NCBI GenBank assembly: GCA_021029095.1
Contig: JAJOHG010000091.1
Span: forward strand, 44,936-108,935
From: Phellopilus nigrolimitatus
Taxonomy: Eukaryota; Basidiomycota; Agaricomycetes; Hymenochaetales; Hymenochaetaceae
Reading direction: 5' to 3'
DNA: 64,000 bases
Both the position numbers and the translations under genes were made by a program. This document shows positions 1 through 9,889 of this stretch, piece by piece. A model generated the notes under the pieces. It was not told the DNA's origin, made no database searches, and worked only from the letters and a program-made list of their open reading frames with translations. Each line of letters starts with the position of its first letter. The first letter of the stretch is position 1.

Positions 1-1791
1 AGCGGATAGCAAGAAACAGCAGATGAATAAGATATAGTAAACGGAAGCGAAAAAAAAGCAGAAAGCAAAAACGGAAAGATGGAGGATAGCGCACCTTGCT
101 CAAGAACTCGCGACTCCGCCCCAATTTTCGGTCGAGTTCCGCGAGGACCGCGCCCTGGTGCTGTGCTGCCGCGAGCAGCGTGTCGACTTGAGCCTGCGAG
201 ACGCTTGACTCCAAGCTGGCGTCGTCGAACGTGACGGTCTCGTCGGCGTCGATCGAGCCGACGATCTCGTCGTCTTCGATCTGCAAACACAGATTGGACC
301 AAAAGAGAAGGATGCGTCAGCATGCGAAGTAAACTTCAGAGGAAAGGCCACTGCTCAAAAGAGTGGGGGGCCCGAATAAGAAAAGCGAGGACAGGACGCA
401 CCATGCTGACGACTATTGCGCGGACCGCCTCCTGGTCGGGCAGGTTGACGGCGTCTCCGATCTCCGCGAGCGAGAGCGTGATGTACGTTTCCGTGAGCTT
501 CTTGATCGCCCACCGCCGCGCACGCTCCATCGCTTGCCTGACCAGGCCGAGGTTCTTGTCCTGCCAGTTCCACATTAGGTTATCGGTAGCCGCCAGAAGA
601 AAGGGAAAAAGTCGAGAAGGAGCAACGCACCGAGTCAAATGCCCCAGCCTCCTTCTCAAGGATCCTCTCCAACTGAACCGTCTGCAGCGGGTACGCGTTC
701 ACGAACGCGCCGTACGGCGACTTTTTGAAGATGGACACGAGCGTGGCACTCACGTACTTCGGCACGTCCTTCACCTATCAAAATCGCATCCGGCGCAAAT
801 CAGAACCTAGTCGCCTCTAGGACGCGCCGTCCCTCGGAGCCAGGGCACAAACAAAACACGACCGACCTTGCCGTACACGATGAGCTGCACGAGTGCAAGC
901 TTCTTGAGCGCCTCGAGCTGGATCGCCGCGGGGGCCTGCGCGGGCGCGCCGACGACGAGCTCGAGGAACTCCTCCGCGGCGGCCCAGCGGCGGAGCGCCG
1001 CGAGCGCGAGCGCGCCCGCGTAATGGTACACGAGGTGGTCGTTGTAGTGCAGGTCCGGGAAGAGCGCGGGCGCGACCTCGGTGACCGGCGCGGTGAGCAC
1101 GGGCAACGCCGCGGCGAAGCGCCGCGTCGCGACGCACGCGCGCAGGAAGGGCGCGTGTAACGGCGTGAGGTGCGCGCGCGACGGCGGGAAGCGCGTGAGG
1201 AGGTCGAGCAGGAGGGGCAGGCATTGGTCGAGCTGGGTATGCGATGAGATTTGTAGAGAGAGGTTATGTATGTGGATGGGCTGCGCACCGTGGCCGCCGT
1301 CTCGTAGAGTGCCACGATTCCCTTTGCCAACAGGGTAACTGTTTCCGGCTTTAGCGTGCGTGGGCCAGCACTGGCCGTGCGCATATATATATCATACCTC
1401 GTTCTGGAGCAAGGCGGGCTTTCACGGGGTCGAAATCAGCGCAGAAAGTCTGGATAGCTTGCAGAGGCGGGATGGGGGCGTTGGTCACCGTGAGGCGTGC
1501 CGAGCTTCACCACATCGGCCAGAGTCAGACACAGCGCACCTTCAATCCGTTGAGCACCAATACTCACAGCAGATAAAGATACCCAAGCGTATTGTTTTGG
1601 ACATCCAGCACGGACAGCGGGTCCTGGCCCCCAGCCAAAAAGCTCGCATATATCATCTCGCGCGTCTCCTTTGTCGCGTAGTTTCTGAGAACGTTGTTGA
1701 GCTGCACATCGTCCTGCGTGGTCGTTATCTCGCCCAGGACAGAGTCGAGCGAGACCTGAGAGGACCCGGACGCCGTAGAGCTGGAAGCCAT
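1..1791 (-). CDS. csn3: COP9 signalosome complex subunit 3 (CSN3), partial
   Basis: Subunit of the COP9 signalosome, the nuclear/cytosolic complex that removes Nedd8 from cullins. Seven exons are readable: 1791-1568, 1504-1398, 1338-1289, 1232-867, 774-631, 560-402 and 280-95. They join in frame to about 412 residues. A donor at 94/93 then opens an intron that runs off the left edge, so the C-terminus is missing. The N-terminal phrase LSVLDVQNNTLGYLYLL resembles the metazoan CSN3 segment around 'LDVQEHSLG'. The middle is Ala/Leu-rich helical repeat. The exon 560-402/280 reading (RRWAIKKLTETYITLSLAEI...DDEIVGSIDADE) is a PCI domain with its winged-helix end, typical of CSN and proteasome-lid subunits. 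ATG at 1791 opens the only long frame and is preceded by non-coding DNA. The 866/775 intron has an atypical GTCGGT donor. PCI proteins are related to each other, but the N-terminal match favours subunit 3. Confidence 0.82.
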
Positions 1792-2199
1792 TCTTGAGTT
1801 TCGGTCGGAAAGTGCTTGTTCAATTCCGCCGCGGTAGTCGATCAGTTAGCCGCAAGCTGCTCAAAGATAGTTCAAAGACTGCTTTAGAAACGATTCAATG
1901 AAAAACGATGAGAGTCTGTAACGGTCTCCTTTTGAGATTTTGAGCAAAGAAATAAGTGTACAAGTTCGGAGAGCTGCTCCTCGTCGTCAGTCGGCCTCGA
2001 ATCTCGACAGTGAGGAGAATGCACGCGCCGCGCGTCCACGTCGGTCCAAATATGGTATGTTTCGCTCACGAACTTTCCTTGCTGCTTTGCTTATATAAGG
2101 CTTTGTCCTTACTTTTGCACGAACGTCGTGACTATCTGACTGACATTTGCTCATGGACTGCGGTTCTAATTGCGCTACAGAAAAGAATAATTTGCAAAT
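1792..2199. other. intergenic, CSN3 upstream region
   Basis: This stretch lies between the CSN3 start and the outer edge of the left inverted-repeat arm. It holds no credible coding frame. It presumably includes the CSN3 promoter; no clear TATA box is visible. Confidence 0.5.
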
Positions 2200-2480
2200 G
2201 AAACCAAGTTGTTCAACGATTATTATACCAAACATAGATGCTTTTGCGCAATTAACTGAATGCGATGCTCGAAACCAAGGCTCGAACGTCTGATAAATAA
2301 CCTTCCGAGGGTCCGAAGCCTAAAGCATTTCTGCTTCTGCCTTCCCGTCTACCAACCAAGACAGAGCCTCCAGTGCATATCACGGGAGAGGACCTTGCTT
2401 CGCGCAATCAAGCTGCAAGCGCTTGTCATCTGGTAAAGGTTCATATTCAGAAACACCTCTATGAGGGACCTTGAGGAGTC
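2200..2480. other. 3' flank of mL44, outer end of the duplication
   Basis: Non-coding. The segment to about 2312 is retained in the right arm at about 19,025-19,135, whereas 2313 to about 3048 is missing there. Together with 1792-2199 this makes roughly 690 bases with no gene seen. Confidence 0.5.
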
Positions 2481-3676
2481 TTACGACAAAATCCTCCTTC
2501 TCGACGACTGTTCTGGTTCGACTGATAGCCTCGACATCCCTCTCGGTGCACCCCTCCCCGAAGTGAAGGAATGTGGGAAGGCCGCCTGACTCCGCTCTTG
2601 AGCATCCTCTGCCTTGGTCATTAGTAGTCCATCAGGGCCGCCCATGCGTGCCTGCGCTTCGAGTGCTGCGTCGTGGAACGCGTCGTGGAGACCAAAAGGT
2701 AAACCAGGACAGAGAATGTGAGGGAGGAAGCGCGTATGGAAGACGCGCTGCGCGACGGTACCACCCTGCATGAGACGCAAAAAGGCAGTCAGAAACATCG
2801 AAGGAGACGGTAGTAGGATTGAATAATGAAATGGGGGGACTCAAAATAGAGAACTACGTTACTCACGAATTGGTGGAACACTCCGCCCATAATACCCTCC
2901 ACAGTAGTCCCCTGCACTTTGTACAGACCCGGACTTTTCGATGACCCTTGCGCCTCTTGCACATTTCTCCCTTCTTCCTCATAAAGCTTCGACAATGGTG
3001 TCGATGATGCTGCCTTCGCCGACGAGCGCACAGGCGGCGTCCAGAGCATCACACGAGCTAGGTCCCACTGGGCACCGACATGTTCGCCGAGCAGGGCGGT
3101 GTGCAGTGCGCGGTAAGCTATAAGATCGAAATCAAAAACCGTGTTGGGATTGAAAGACGAAGGGGAGGCTTTTGACAGCTGGAGAGAAGCGGAGTGAAGG
3201 AATAAAAGAAGATATGAATGAAGAACCCGGCGGCCTGAGCAAAAATAAGCGATCATTGATACCAGGAAGAATAAAGCAAACGAAAAGAAAGTAAGATTGT
3301 CAGTTACGAGTGCACTTGGAGTAACGTGTACTGTGAACGCACCGACGAAGGAAAGTCGGCCATTATGTCCTGCCCATGCCTCTTGTGCACTAATGTGCGT
3401 AAGCATTTGACTCGCAACTGTCGTCGGGAACTCCAACGGAGGAAACAAACGATGCAAATGCTCGATGAGCGGTTCCGGGTTGGCTTTAGGTCGTGCTTTG
3501 GGGTACAGCACGCTACTTGGTCGTCCCTCGTCACTTCTACTGCGACCATATCCCGATCGTGAGCCTCCACCACTGAATTCCTCGTCGTCGAGGTATTCAG
3601 ATTGAGGCTGCGGGCTCGCAGGCCGTCTTGCAGCTGCTGACGCCGCATACCTCCGCGATGCTATGGCTACCGACAC
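2481..3676 (-). CDS. Large ribosomal subunit protein mL44-like (RNase III fold), intact copy
   Basis: Probable mitochondrial ribosomal large-subunit protein of the Mrpl3/mL44 family, a catalytically dead RNase III-fold protein. Three exons, 3676-3343, 3234-2867 and 2765-2481, join in phase to about 328 residues. The N-terminus is Arg/Ala-rich (ASRRYAASAAARRPAS), as expected for a mitochondrial targeting peptide. It is followed by a low-complexity stretch, then the RNase III-like helices (GRLSFVGRRVLHSYLLLFL) and a dsRNA-binding-like segment (VEGIMGGVFHQF / RVFHTRFLPHIL). The canonical RNase III signature acidic residues are not evident, which fits a structural role. The gene is divergent from family B gene B1 across 716 bp. 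It is the functional partner of the truncated copy at 18,384. The family call rests on motif resemblance; another RNase III-like mitochondrial protein is the main alternative. Confidence 0.7.
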
Positions 3677-4392
3677 CCCCGGTCAGCTGTTTTCGCTGCT
3701 CGAGCTTGTTTTCGCTCACCTCCATTGACGCTACTTTCTCCGGTTATTTTTCTACTTTCAAAAGAGTGTAGACACCGTCTCCGTGTTTTGAACGCGCACT
3801 CGGAGGACGACTTGAAGTAGGAGAGCGAGCGCGACATGAAGCAAGTCGGCAAGTCGTGCTGTCTCTAAGAAAAAGTTGCGACCTAATCGCCGCCTAAATG
3901 CCGGCCCTAAATACCTTAGATAAGCGCCCACGCACCGGCACAAAATCCCGCCATATAAATACTTACACGGCTGTTCTCAAAAACCTGCTCTTACACGGAA
4001 GACTTACTCTGAAACTTTTTTCTGGTTGGACTTTGTGACGCCCACTTCAATTCATACTTAAGTTCGGACCTTACGGACTAAAGAGCCGAATGGCATGCAA
4101 CTATGTGCCATACACCGCTTATTAATCCCGCTTCTAGGCATGGTCGACTAGATGGCAGTGGACCATAGTACGTGTATTACACAGCCCACTGTGAGATACA
4201 GGTATATGTACATGTACAAAATGAAGACAGGCGCTCAAATCCTGCAGACAAGGAGGCTGCTACTCATCGCATGGCTTGCGCAGGAATGCGGTGCAACTGG
4301 CTAGGGCTTGTTGCCACGGTGGTACTTAAGGATTCATCAATGAACTTCGGTATCGTTCCGTCCATTCGCATCAATCCTCTTGACTATGTACT
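3677..4392. promoter_or_regulatory. divergent mL44/B1 intergenic promoter region
   Basis: 716 bp between two divergently transcribed start codons. It contains no coding frame of substance. The right arm keeps the equivalent 686 bp (17,698-18,383) with small indels and otherwise high similarity, including the stretch near TTAATCCCGCTTCTAGGCAT. This shows that the promoter was copied with both genes. Confidence 0.55.
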
Positions 4393-7195
4393 ATGCCTCC
4401 TCACCCTGCGAGCCCTTCGAGTGTTGACCTAACGGAGGATGCTCATACTCTCTCAGAGCCATCCACAGATGCTACCTCCTCCGACCTCGTGGGTCCCGGA
4501 AGGCTTCTTGGACGCCTCTATGGTCATATAGGACATGGAATAGAGACCAGACTTAATTCGCTGGCGGAAAGGGCCAGCCGTCGAAGGAGCAGGTTGTCTG
4601 GAGAGAACATAGAAATGACTCCGACTGGCTCACGGCCCCATCGGGGATCATCGTCGACAGCTTCATCGAGCTCATCGTCATCTTCTAGCTCATCCACCTG
4701 GCGTGCTTCGTTCACATTCTCCACTGTTTCCTCAGACGAGACGGCGACGAACTTGCCGGGCGCAGGGCGGCTCCTGGGAAATCTGTACAGCGCGGGCGGT
4801 CATCTACTCGAGTCTCGACTGAATAGAATCGCCAACGAGGCCGGACGAGGCCCGGATGCCTGTGCCGCTCGAATCAAATCTGTCCTTTTAGGCGAGCCGT
4901 ATCAAGACGAGGTGCTGATGTTCCTCCAGGTTACGGCGGGTGCAAAGAGGAAATCGCGCTTGCTACCACATGAAGAGATCCTCTTCAAAGAGTGTCGTCA
5001 ATTACTTCGTTATGCACAGTAAGAGATCATGCAATGAACTGTGGAGCTATGTCAGAAGCCTGATGTTTTCTCAGGTATCCCTCCCGTTCAACTCATATTT
5101 GTGCCATGGAGCACATCACTAAGCTTGTCATAAATGATCGATATCTATACACTCTCTTCAACGCTCTTGGTGCCTCGAAGCTTTTGACAGAGGTCAGAAA
5201 ACGCGAGCTGAAGATGAATGGCACGGACAGCGACTGGGCCATTCAGCATTGCCGCAAAGCCATCATCTGCCTCTCGACCAACGAAGTGAACAGCGTCTCA
5301 CACAGAAACTTACGTTTAATCACCCGCTCTAGCGACGAGTCATTGGCCACGCTCGTCCGCTCGCTAATGAAGTTCTTGAGGTATGGCAGCAATTCTTAGC
5401 ACCGTAGTTTGCGTTCAAGCCTGATCGATTGTTCATCAATGTCGAATATGCTTATAGCGATCCAGAGCTGTCCTTTTTGGCTCTGCGCTACATCGAACAT
5501 ATACTGATCCACCGGAAACCATTTGCTTTGTCGCTCCAATTCGACCTCTATACCGAGTGTCTGTCCGCCTTGGCGGATCTGGTATACTCTCTCCCGCACA
5601 TCGTTGAGTGGGAATGCGTCGACGACATCTTTGCACGGGCGTACAAAAACTACGTATCATTCGTCGTCGAGAGAGGATGCGCGTCAGATCATAATGCTCT
5701 CCTGTGGAAAAAAATGTTGGCTGTCACTTTGATGTAAGCTACCTTTATCTGACCTTCAGCAAAGTCCGTTAACAAGCTTTATTGCAGGAACGCACATCGT
5801 TTCCCAAGATCCGTCGAGTTCTTGAACATATCAACAGATGTCAATGCATTGCTAGATCCGGAGCATCCGAAACACGTCCTCGTAGCTCGGGACCGCTTGA
5901 GTGATATGGCTGAATTTCCCAACAATGTCGTTCTCTCGCAGCATATATTAGTGACCGCGACGCTCTTTCCGAGCCTTGTATTGAGTATTCACGATGCCGC
6001 GCCGCGAACAGTTGGTCAACACAGCATCGGATACGATAACCTCAATACGCTTGTCCACACATATCCACATCCTGCACTCAATGTTTTGTGGCAGAATTTA
6101 TCGAAGGGCCCGGACGTAGTGGTTTCAGAAATCCTCAGGGCACGGGTCGTTCGGTATGTTCCATCCGGCGGAAACTTGAATCTCCAAATAAGAGCCGTAC
6201 CCAACGAGTCTGCACTGCACAATCTGTGCCGCAGACTTGCTGAGTTCCTGGTAAAGTAAGTCTGCCTTCCACTTTTAATCGTGCTACTGGGAATGCAAAT
6301 AATCTAACCTGCGTACTCGGACAGCCCGGATCCAGACATCGTGTCTCGGGCTCTCCTTCGCATAAAGTTCGTCTTCGGGCTGGACCGCTACTGCAGAAGG
6401 GCCGCATTCAAAGCACTTCTGGACTTGCTCTCAGAAAACTCAGACTCGGCGCTGCATCTTGCTCTCGATCACCACGACATGATCGTGAAAGCACATAATC
6501 TCGAAATCGACGAAGAGGGCCTCTCTAAAGGGCCTTTCAAAACTGAATATATTTATCGCCATACAGCAAAGGACGGACGGTCCCACCTTCGAATCGTACG
6601 TTTCAGCGTTCGCCCAGCTCCTTAGACTCCCCCTGACCTTACATCGTCCAATAAGGATCATTACCGAAGCGAGAATCCGTGCAAAATTTGTTTAAGAGAT
6701 GGGATTTGGGACGATCCGCCCGATTTAGCAGCGGCAGCCCGCCTCAATGTCGTATTTTGCTGCTCCGGCCAGCAACTAATGATCCTTGAAGTGCCTGCGG
6801 GGACGGCCTTCCGTGCCGCAGGCCATCTTCCTGTGCTGGCCGGGATCAACGACGCAGGCGAGCGCGAATATGTCGCCAGCGTTTACCCTGCGAACGCGCA
6901 GGGCGACGGCCTCGTGCGCAGCGTGTGGACGACGGTCGTCGAGGGCGCGCAGAGCGTCGTATACGAGGACGAAGCGGGCACCGTGCATACGACCGAGCAT
7001 TTCTGGGTGCTCGTGCTGCGGTACGACACGAGCGCGGAGACCGAGGCGCGGACGCGGGCTGTGGGGGGTATCGACGTCACTGGCCAGTGCCATTGGAGAG
7101 CAGGGAAGACGACTCTTCATTTGCTCAACAAGGAGGAGGCGGACCGAGTTTACGCGCGGGATCGAGGAGTGCTTGATCCAGAGCCAAGGGAATGA
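4393..7195 (+). CDS. Family B protein B1 (unknown function)
   Basis: I do not recognise this family. Six exons, 4393-5018, 5075-5380, 5458-5733, 5788-6255, 6325-6595 and 6656-7195, join in phase to 828 residues. Exon 1 carries two copies of a module, at about residues 31-66 and 118-160, with pattern (L/V)(P)GxGRLLGxLYxxxGxxxExRLNxxA, separated by a Ser-rich linker. The middle (exons 2-5) is Leu/Ala-rich helix, possibly HEAT-like. The C-terminal 140 residues are beta-rich (LEVPAGTAFRAAGHLPVLAG ... YVASVY ... HFWVLVLRYD) and faintly recall DM9/DUF3421 repeats; that is inference only. There is no signal peptide or membrane span. It is divergent from mL44. Nearly identical B2, more distant B3 and a relic lie within 35 kb. 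The ATG at 4393 is the first in the frame and is conserved in B2. Confidence 0.78.
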
Positions 7196-7205
7196 ACCTC
7201 TGTCT

Positions 7206-7297
7206 TAAGCCCTCGATCAATACACGTACATGCGCTTGCACAGCGCCTTTGAACATTTAATGTGACATTATGTAATATAGGAGACTGTTAGGATTTT
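7206..7297 (+). repeat. 3'-flank repeat A, copy 1
   Basis: About 92 bp immediately after the B1 stop codon. It is repeated in the same orientation at 7781-7877 (both contain TAAGCCCTC, then GCACAGCG, GAACATTTA and GGATTTT). A diverged copy lies after the B2 stop (14,790-14,870, reverse strand). It appears to be the ancestral 3' flank of family B genes. Confidence 0.7.
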
Positions 7298-7298
7298 A

Positions 7299-7780
7299 CA
7301 GCTGTTTGCAGAAATAGTGGCAGTTGCGGGTCAGATCGAAATGAAGAGGTAACTTGACGTGCGTCGCCAGTGTACCACTGATTCGTTTGCTCGCAACAGC
7401 GTTTTAATCGACTTTCAGCGGGTTATTGACTGACAGAATGAATTATATATATTGTACTATATGCTCGCAGAGGATTTATGAGATAAAATGACTCGTAAAG
7501 GCCCCAAGTCAATCAAATCGCAGCTGCACTGCAACATATACATATGCTACACCTGCTCAGTGCTGTCTATACCGATGATGATTTTCCTCATATATTAGCT
7601 TGCAGGTTTGCACGGACAGAGACAAGCTCAGATATCATAAAAAGACCGTAGCACAACATGTCTGTCAGCGTATGCCGAGCAAAGGTGCGTTGTCGACGCA
7701 CATCGAATTTTGGCCAAGTCCGATTACCTCTTCATTTTGATCTGACCCCCTCGACTGCCATTGTTTTTTTCAAACAGCTG
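7299..7780. mobile_element. 482-bp TIR element (MITE-like) with TA duplication
   Basis: The terminal inverted repeats are about 55-60 bp. The left end starts CAGCTGTTTG and contains GGGTCAGATCGAAATGAAGA. The right end (7724-7780) is its imperfect reverse complement. The element is flanked by TA at 7297-7298 and 7781-7782. It has no coding capacity. Part of the TIR (ATTTCAATCTGACCC then CTGCCATTA) recurs at about 47,345-47,378, so the family is dispersed. Confidence 0.75.
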
Positions 7781-7877
7781 TAAGCCCTCAATTAGCACAT
7801 GCGCCTGCACAGCGACTTGAACATTTACACGATGTGGCATTATGTAGAAGACTATAAGGATTTTTGTAGCTAAGGAT
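7781..7877 (+). repeat. 3'-flank repeat A, copy 2
   Basis: Direct, imperfect copy of 7206-7297. Its bases ATTAGCACA and CAGCGACTTGAA are closer to the B2 flank than to copy 1. It begins exactly at the TA of the upstream element. It may be the leftover 3' flank of a lost B gene. Confidence 0.6.
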
Positions 7878-8099
7878 CATCAGAGTAGCATGACGGCCTT
7901 GAGAAGATCACGCACAGCATGCTTCGAGAATTCCAAACAGAACACTGATGGGATCGTCCCGGACCTCCGCGCATGCACAGCTGAGCACCGACACATCCGC
8001 GTTCGTCGTCGTCGGTGTCCATATCGCTGGCGGAATCGGCGCTCTCCTACACCCATCCTCGCTCCCTCCCCCCCACGCAACCGACGACAGACAGACGAC

Positions 8100-9889
8100 A
8101 TGTACAGGATCGACAGCGCCGAGCCGCTACTGCTGAGCGCCGGACACGCCGTCGCGCGCGCCGAGCAGCACGCGGCGCTCGCCGCCGCCCCCGAGCGCGC
8201 CGGCGAGCAGCAGCAGCGCGCGTGGGCGGCGGGCATGCGCAATGCTCTGGTGCGCTTTCCGGATTCTCCGCACCTCTCTCTTCTTCTTCTGTGTCTGTTT
8301 TGCTCACCGGGGCGGATCAGGACATCGCGGCGGAAGCGGTCGCGCGCGCCGCAGAGGCCGCGGGCGACGTGTCGAGCCAGCACGCGGCGCTCGCGCGGCT
8401 CGAGCGGGCCTTCGGCGACACGCAGCAGCAGCTCCGCGCGGCGGCGGGCCGGCGCGGCTCCGAGGACGACGACGCGGACATGCTCGACGAGCTCGACGCG
8501 GAGGACCAGGCGGCGGCCGAGGGCACCGAGGAGGACGAGCTTCTCGAGGACGACGACGACGATGACGACGGCGCGCGCGCGCGCCCCGCCGTGAACGTTC
8601 CTGCCGCGGCGGCGGCGGCGGCCCACGCGAGGGCGAAGCCGGGAGGGAGGAGGCGCAAGCGCGTCGTCCTGTCGGACGTGGCCGTCCCGCAAGTGCGTGT
8701 CCCCAAGCCCATCCGTGCCCTCTTCCCCGCAGACCGCTGACCGCCCCCCCCCCCCCTCTCTCTCAAAAAAAAACAACCCCCCACTCGAAAAAAGGACTCG
8801 CAAGCCTCCACAGACAAGCTCCTAGCCAGCCTGCGCACGCTCAACCCGCTCTTCGTCGCGCACCGCGCCAAGTGCGACCGCTGCGCCGCCGCGGGGAAGC
8901 AGTGCGTCGGCGTGGCCGAGCGCGCGTGCTACATCTGCAAGGCCGCGAAGATCCGCTGCTCGATGGCGCGCAAGACCGGGCGCCCGCACAGCGGCGCCGG
9001 CGGCGAGCCTACCGCCCCGCCCCCGCCTGATGCGGGCACGCCCGCCCCGCCGACGCACCAGACGCTTAGGGCGAAGCCGGAGCCGGAGCCGGCGCACGGC
9101 GCGTCCTCGCAGACGCCCTCGCGCGGCGGTGGCTCGCCACCGCACCCGCCCTTCCCCCCCGCCGAACGCGGGAAGCGGCCGCGCGACGCCAGCGCGCCGC
9201 CGCCGCCCGCGCCCGAGCACGAGCACGAGCACGAACACGAGCCGCCCGCGCAGGACCCCTACGCGAGCGCCGTGTCGCGCAAGCGCGCGCGCATCGACCA
9301 CGAGCTGGGCCTCCGCGCGGCGCCGGCGGCGCACCCCCGCTCCGCTTCGGCTTCGGCGGCGGCGGCGGCCAGCGTGCTGCCGCCGCGCATCAGGGAGAAG
9401 GGCAAGGCCAGGGGCAAGGAGCGGGAGCGGGAGAAGGAGAAGGAGCGCGGGGAGCGGGAGGCGGGGCAGGGGCAGGGGCAGGAACAGGAGCAGGAGCAGG
9501 GGGTGCCGCCGCCGCCCGGCGCGCGCGTGCGCGCGGGGAGCCCGTGCCGCGCGTGCGTCGCGCGCCGCGAGCTCGCGCCGCCGCCCGTTGTTGCGGAGCC
9601 TGCACCCGCGCCCGGCGCGCGCGCGGCCTTCGGCTCGATCGCGGACACCGCGGCCGCGCTCGCGGGCGCCGCCGCGGGGATCACCGCGGGGGCGGACGCG
9701 GGAGCGCCCCCCGCGGCAACGGAGGCGGCGGCGGCGCGGCTGGACGACGGCGCGCTCCTGCGGCTCGTGACGCCGCTGCTGCAGATGCAGGCTGCGATGT
9801 CTGCGCTGTCCGCGGAGCTCGTGCGCGCGATCGAGCAGAATGCGAACGCCCGGCCGGCCGGTGCGGGTGCGGGTGCGGGTGCGGACTAG
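8100..9889 (+). CDS. GC-rich low-complexity protein with double CxxC zinc-finger-like motif
   Basis: Unrecognised; possibly a DNA-binding regulator. Exons are 8100-8249, 8321-8692 (or a few bases further) and about 8812-9889, giving about 530 residues. The first 175 residues form an Ala/Glu helical region with an acidic run (EEDELLEDDDDDDD) and a basic patch (GGRRRKRVV). At the start of exon 3 lies CDRCAAAGKQC, then ACYICKAAKIRC: two CxxC...C half-sites of the sort seen in many basidiomycete Zn-cluster-like proteins. The rest is Pro/Ala/Glu low complexity, with HEHE and QEQE runs. It ends in a Leu-rich helix (LLQMQAAMSALSAELVRAIE) suited to dimerisation. GC is far higher than in the neighbours. 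The exon 2/3 junction is ambiguous: GTGCGT with a late acceptor (CAAG), or GTGTCC with CACAG. Confidence 0.6.

Larger units (their letters stand above)
2200..7297. repeat. left arm of a large inverted duplication
   Basis: The reverse complement of this segment is recognisable at about 14,780-19,135. Matching points are: the outer flank at 2205-2310 with 19030-19130 (shared run around TTTGGTATAATA), mL44 exon 1, the divergent promoter, all six family B exons and introns, and the 3' flank after the B stop. Coding identity is high: in B exon 2 only 2 of 97 residues of the readable frame differ between copies. Intron phases are conserved, with near-identical lengths. The left arm is the complete one, with an intact mL44. 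The two arms are separated by about 7.5 kb of unique DNA. Confidence 0.9.

Noticed and set aside
800..1384. 194-codon Ser/Arg-rich minus-strand frame across the CSN3 exons
   Set aside because: Crosses CSN3 introns; a different frame gives the PCI-domain protein with good splice sites.
8317..8871. Long minus-strand and alternative-frame ORFs at 8.0-9.7 kb (Arg- and Ala-rich)
   Set aside because: Shadow frames of a very GC-rich gene; the chosen frame alone holds the CxxC motifs and splices in phase.
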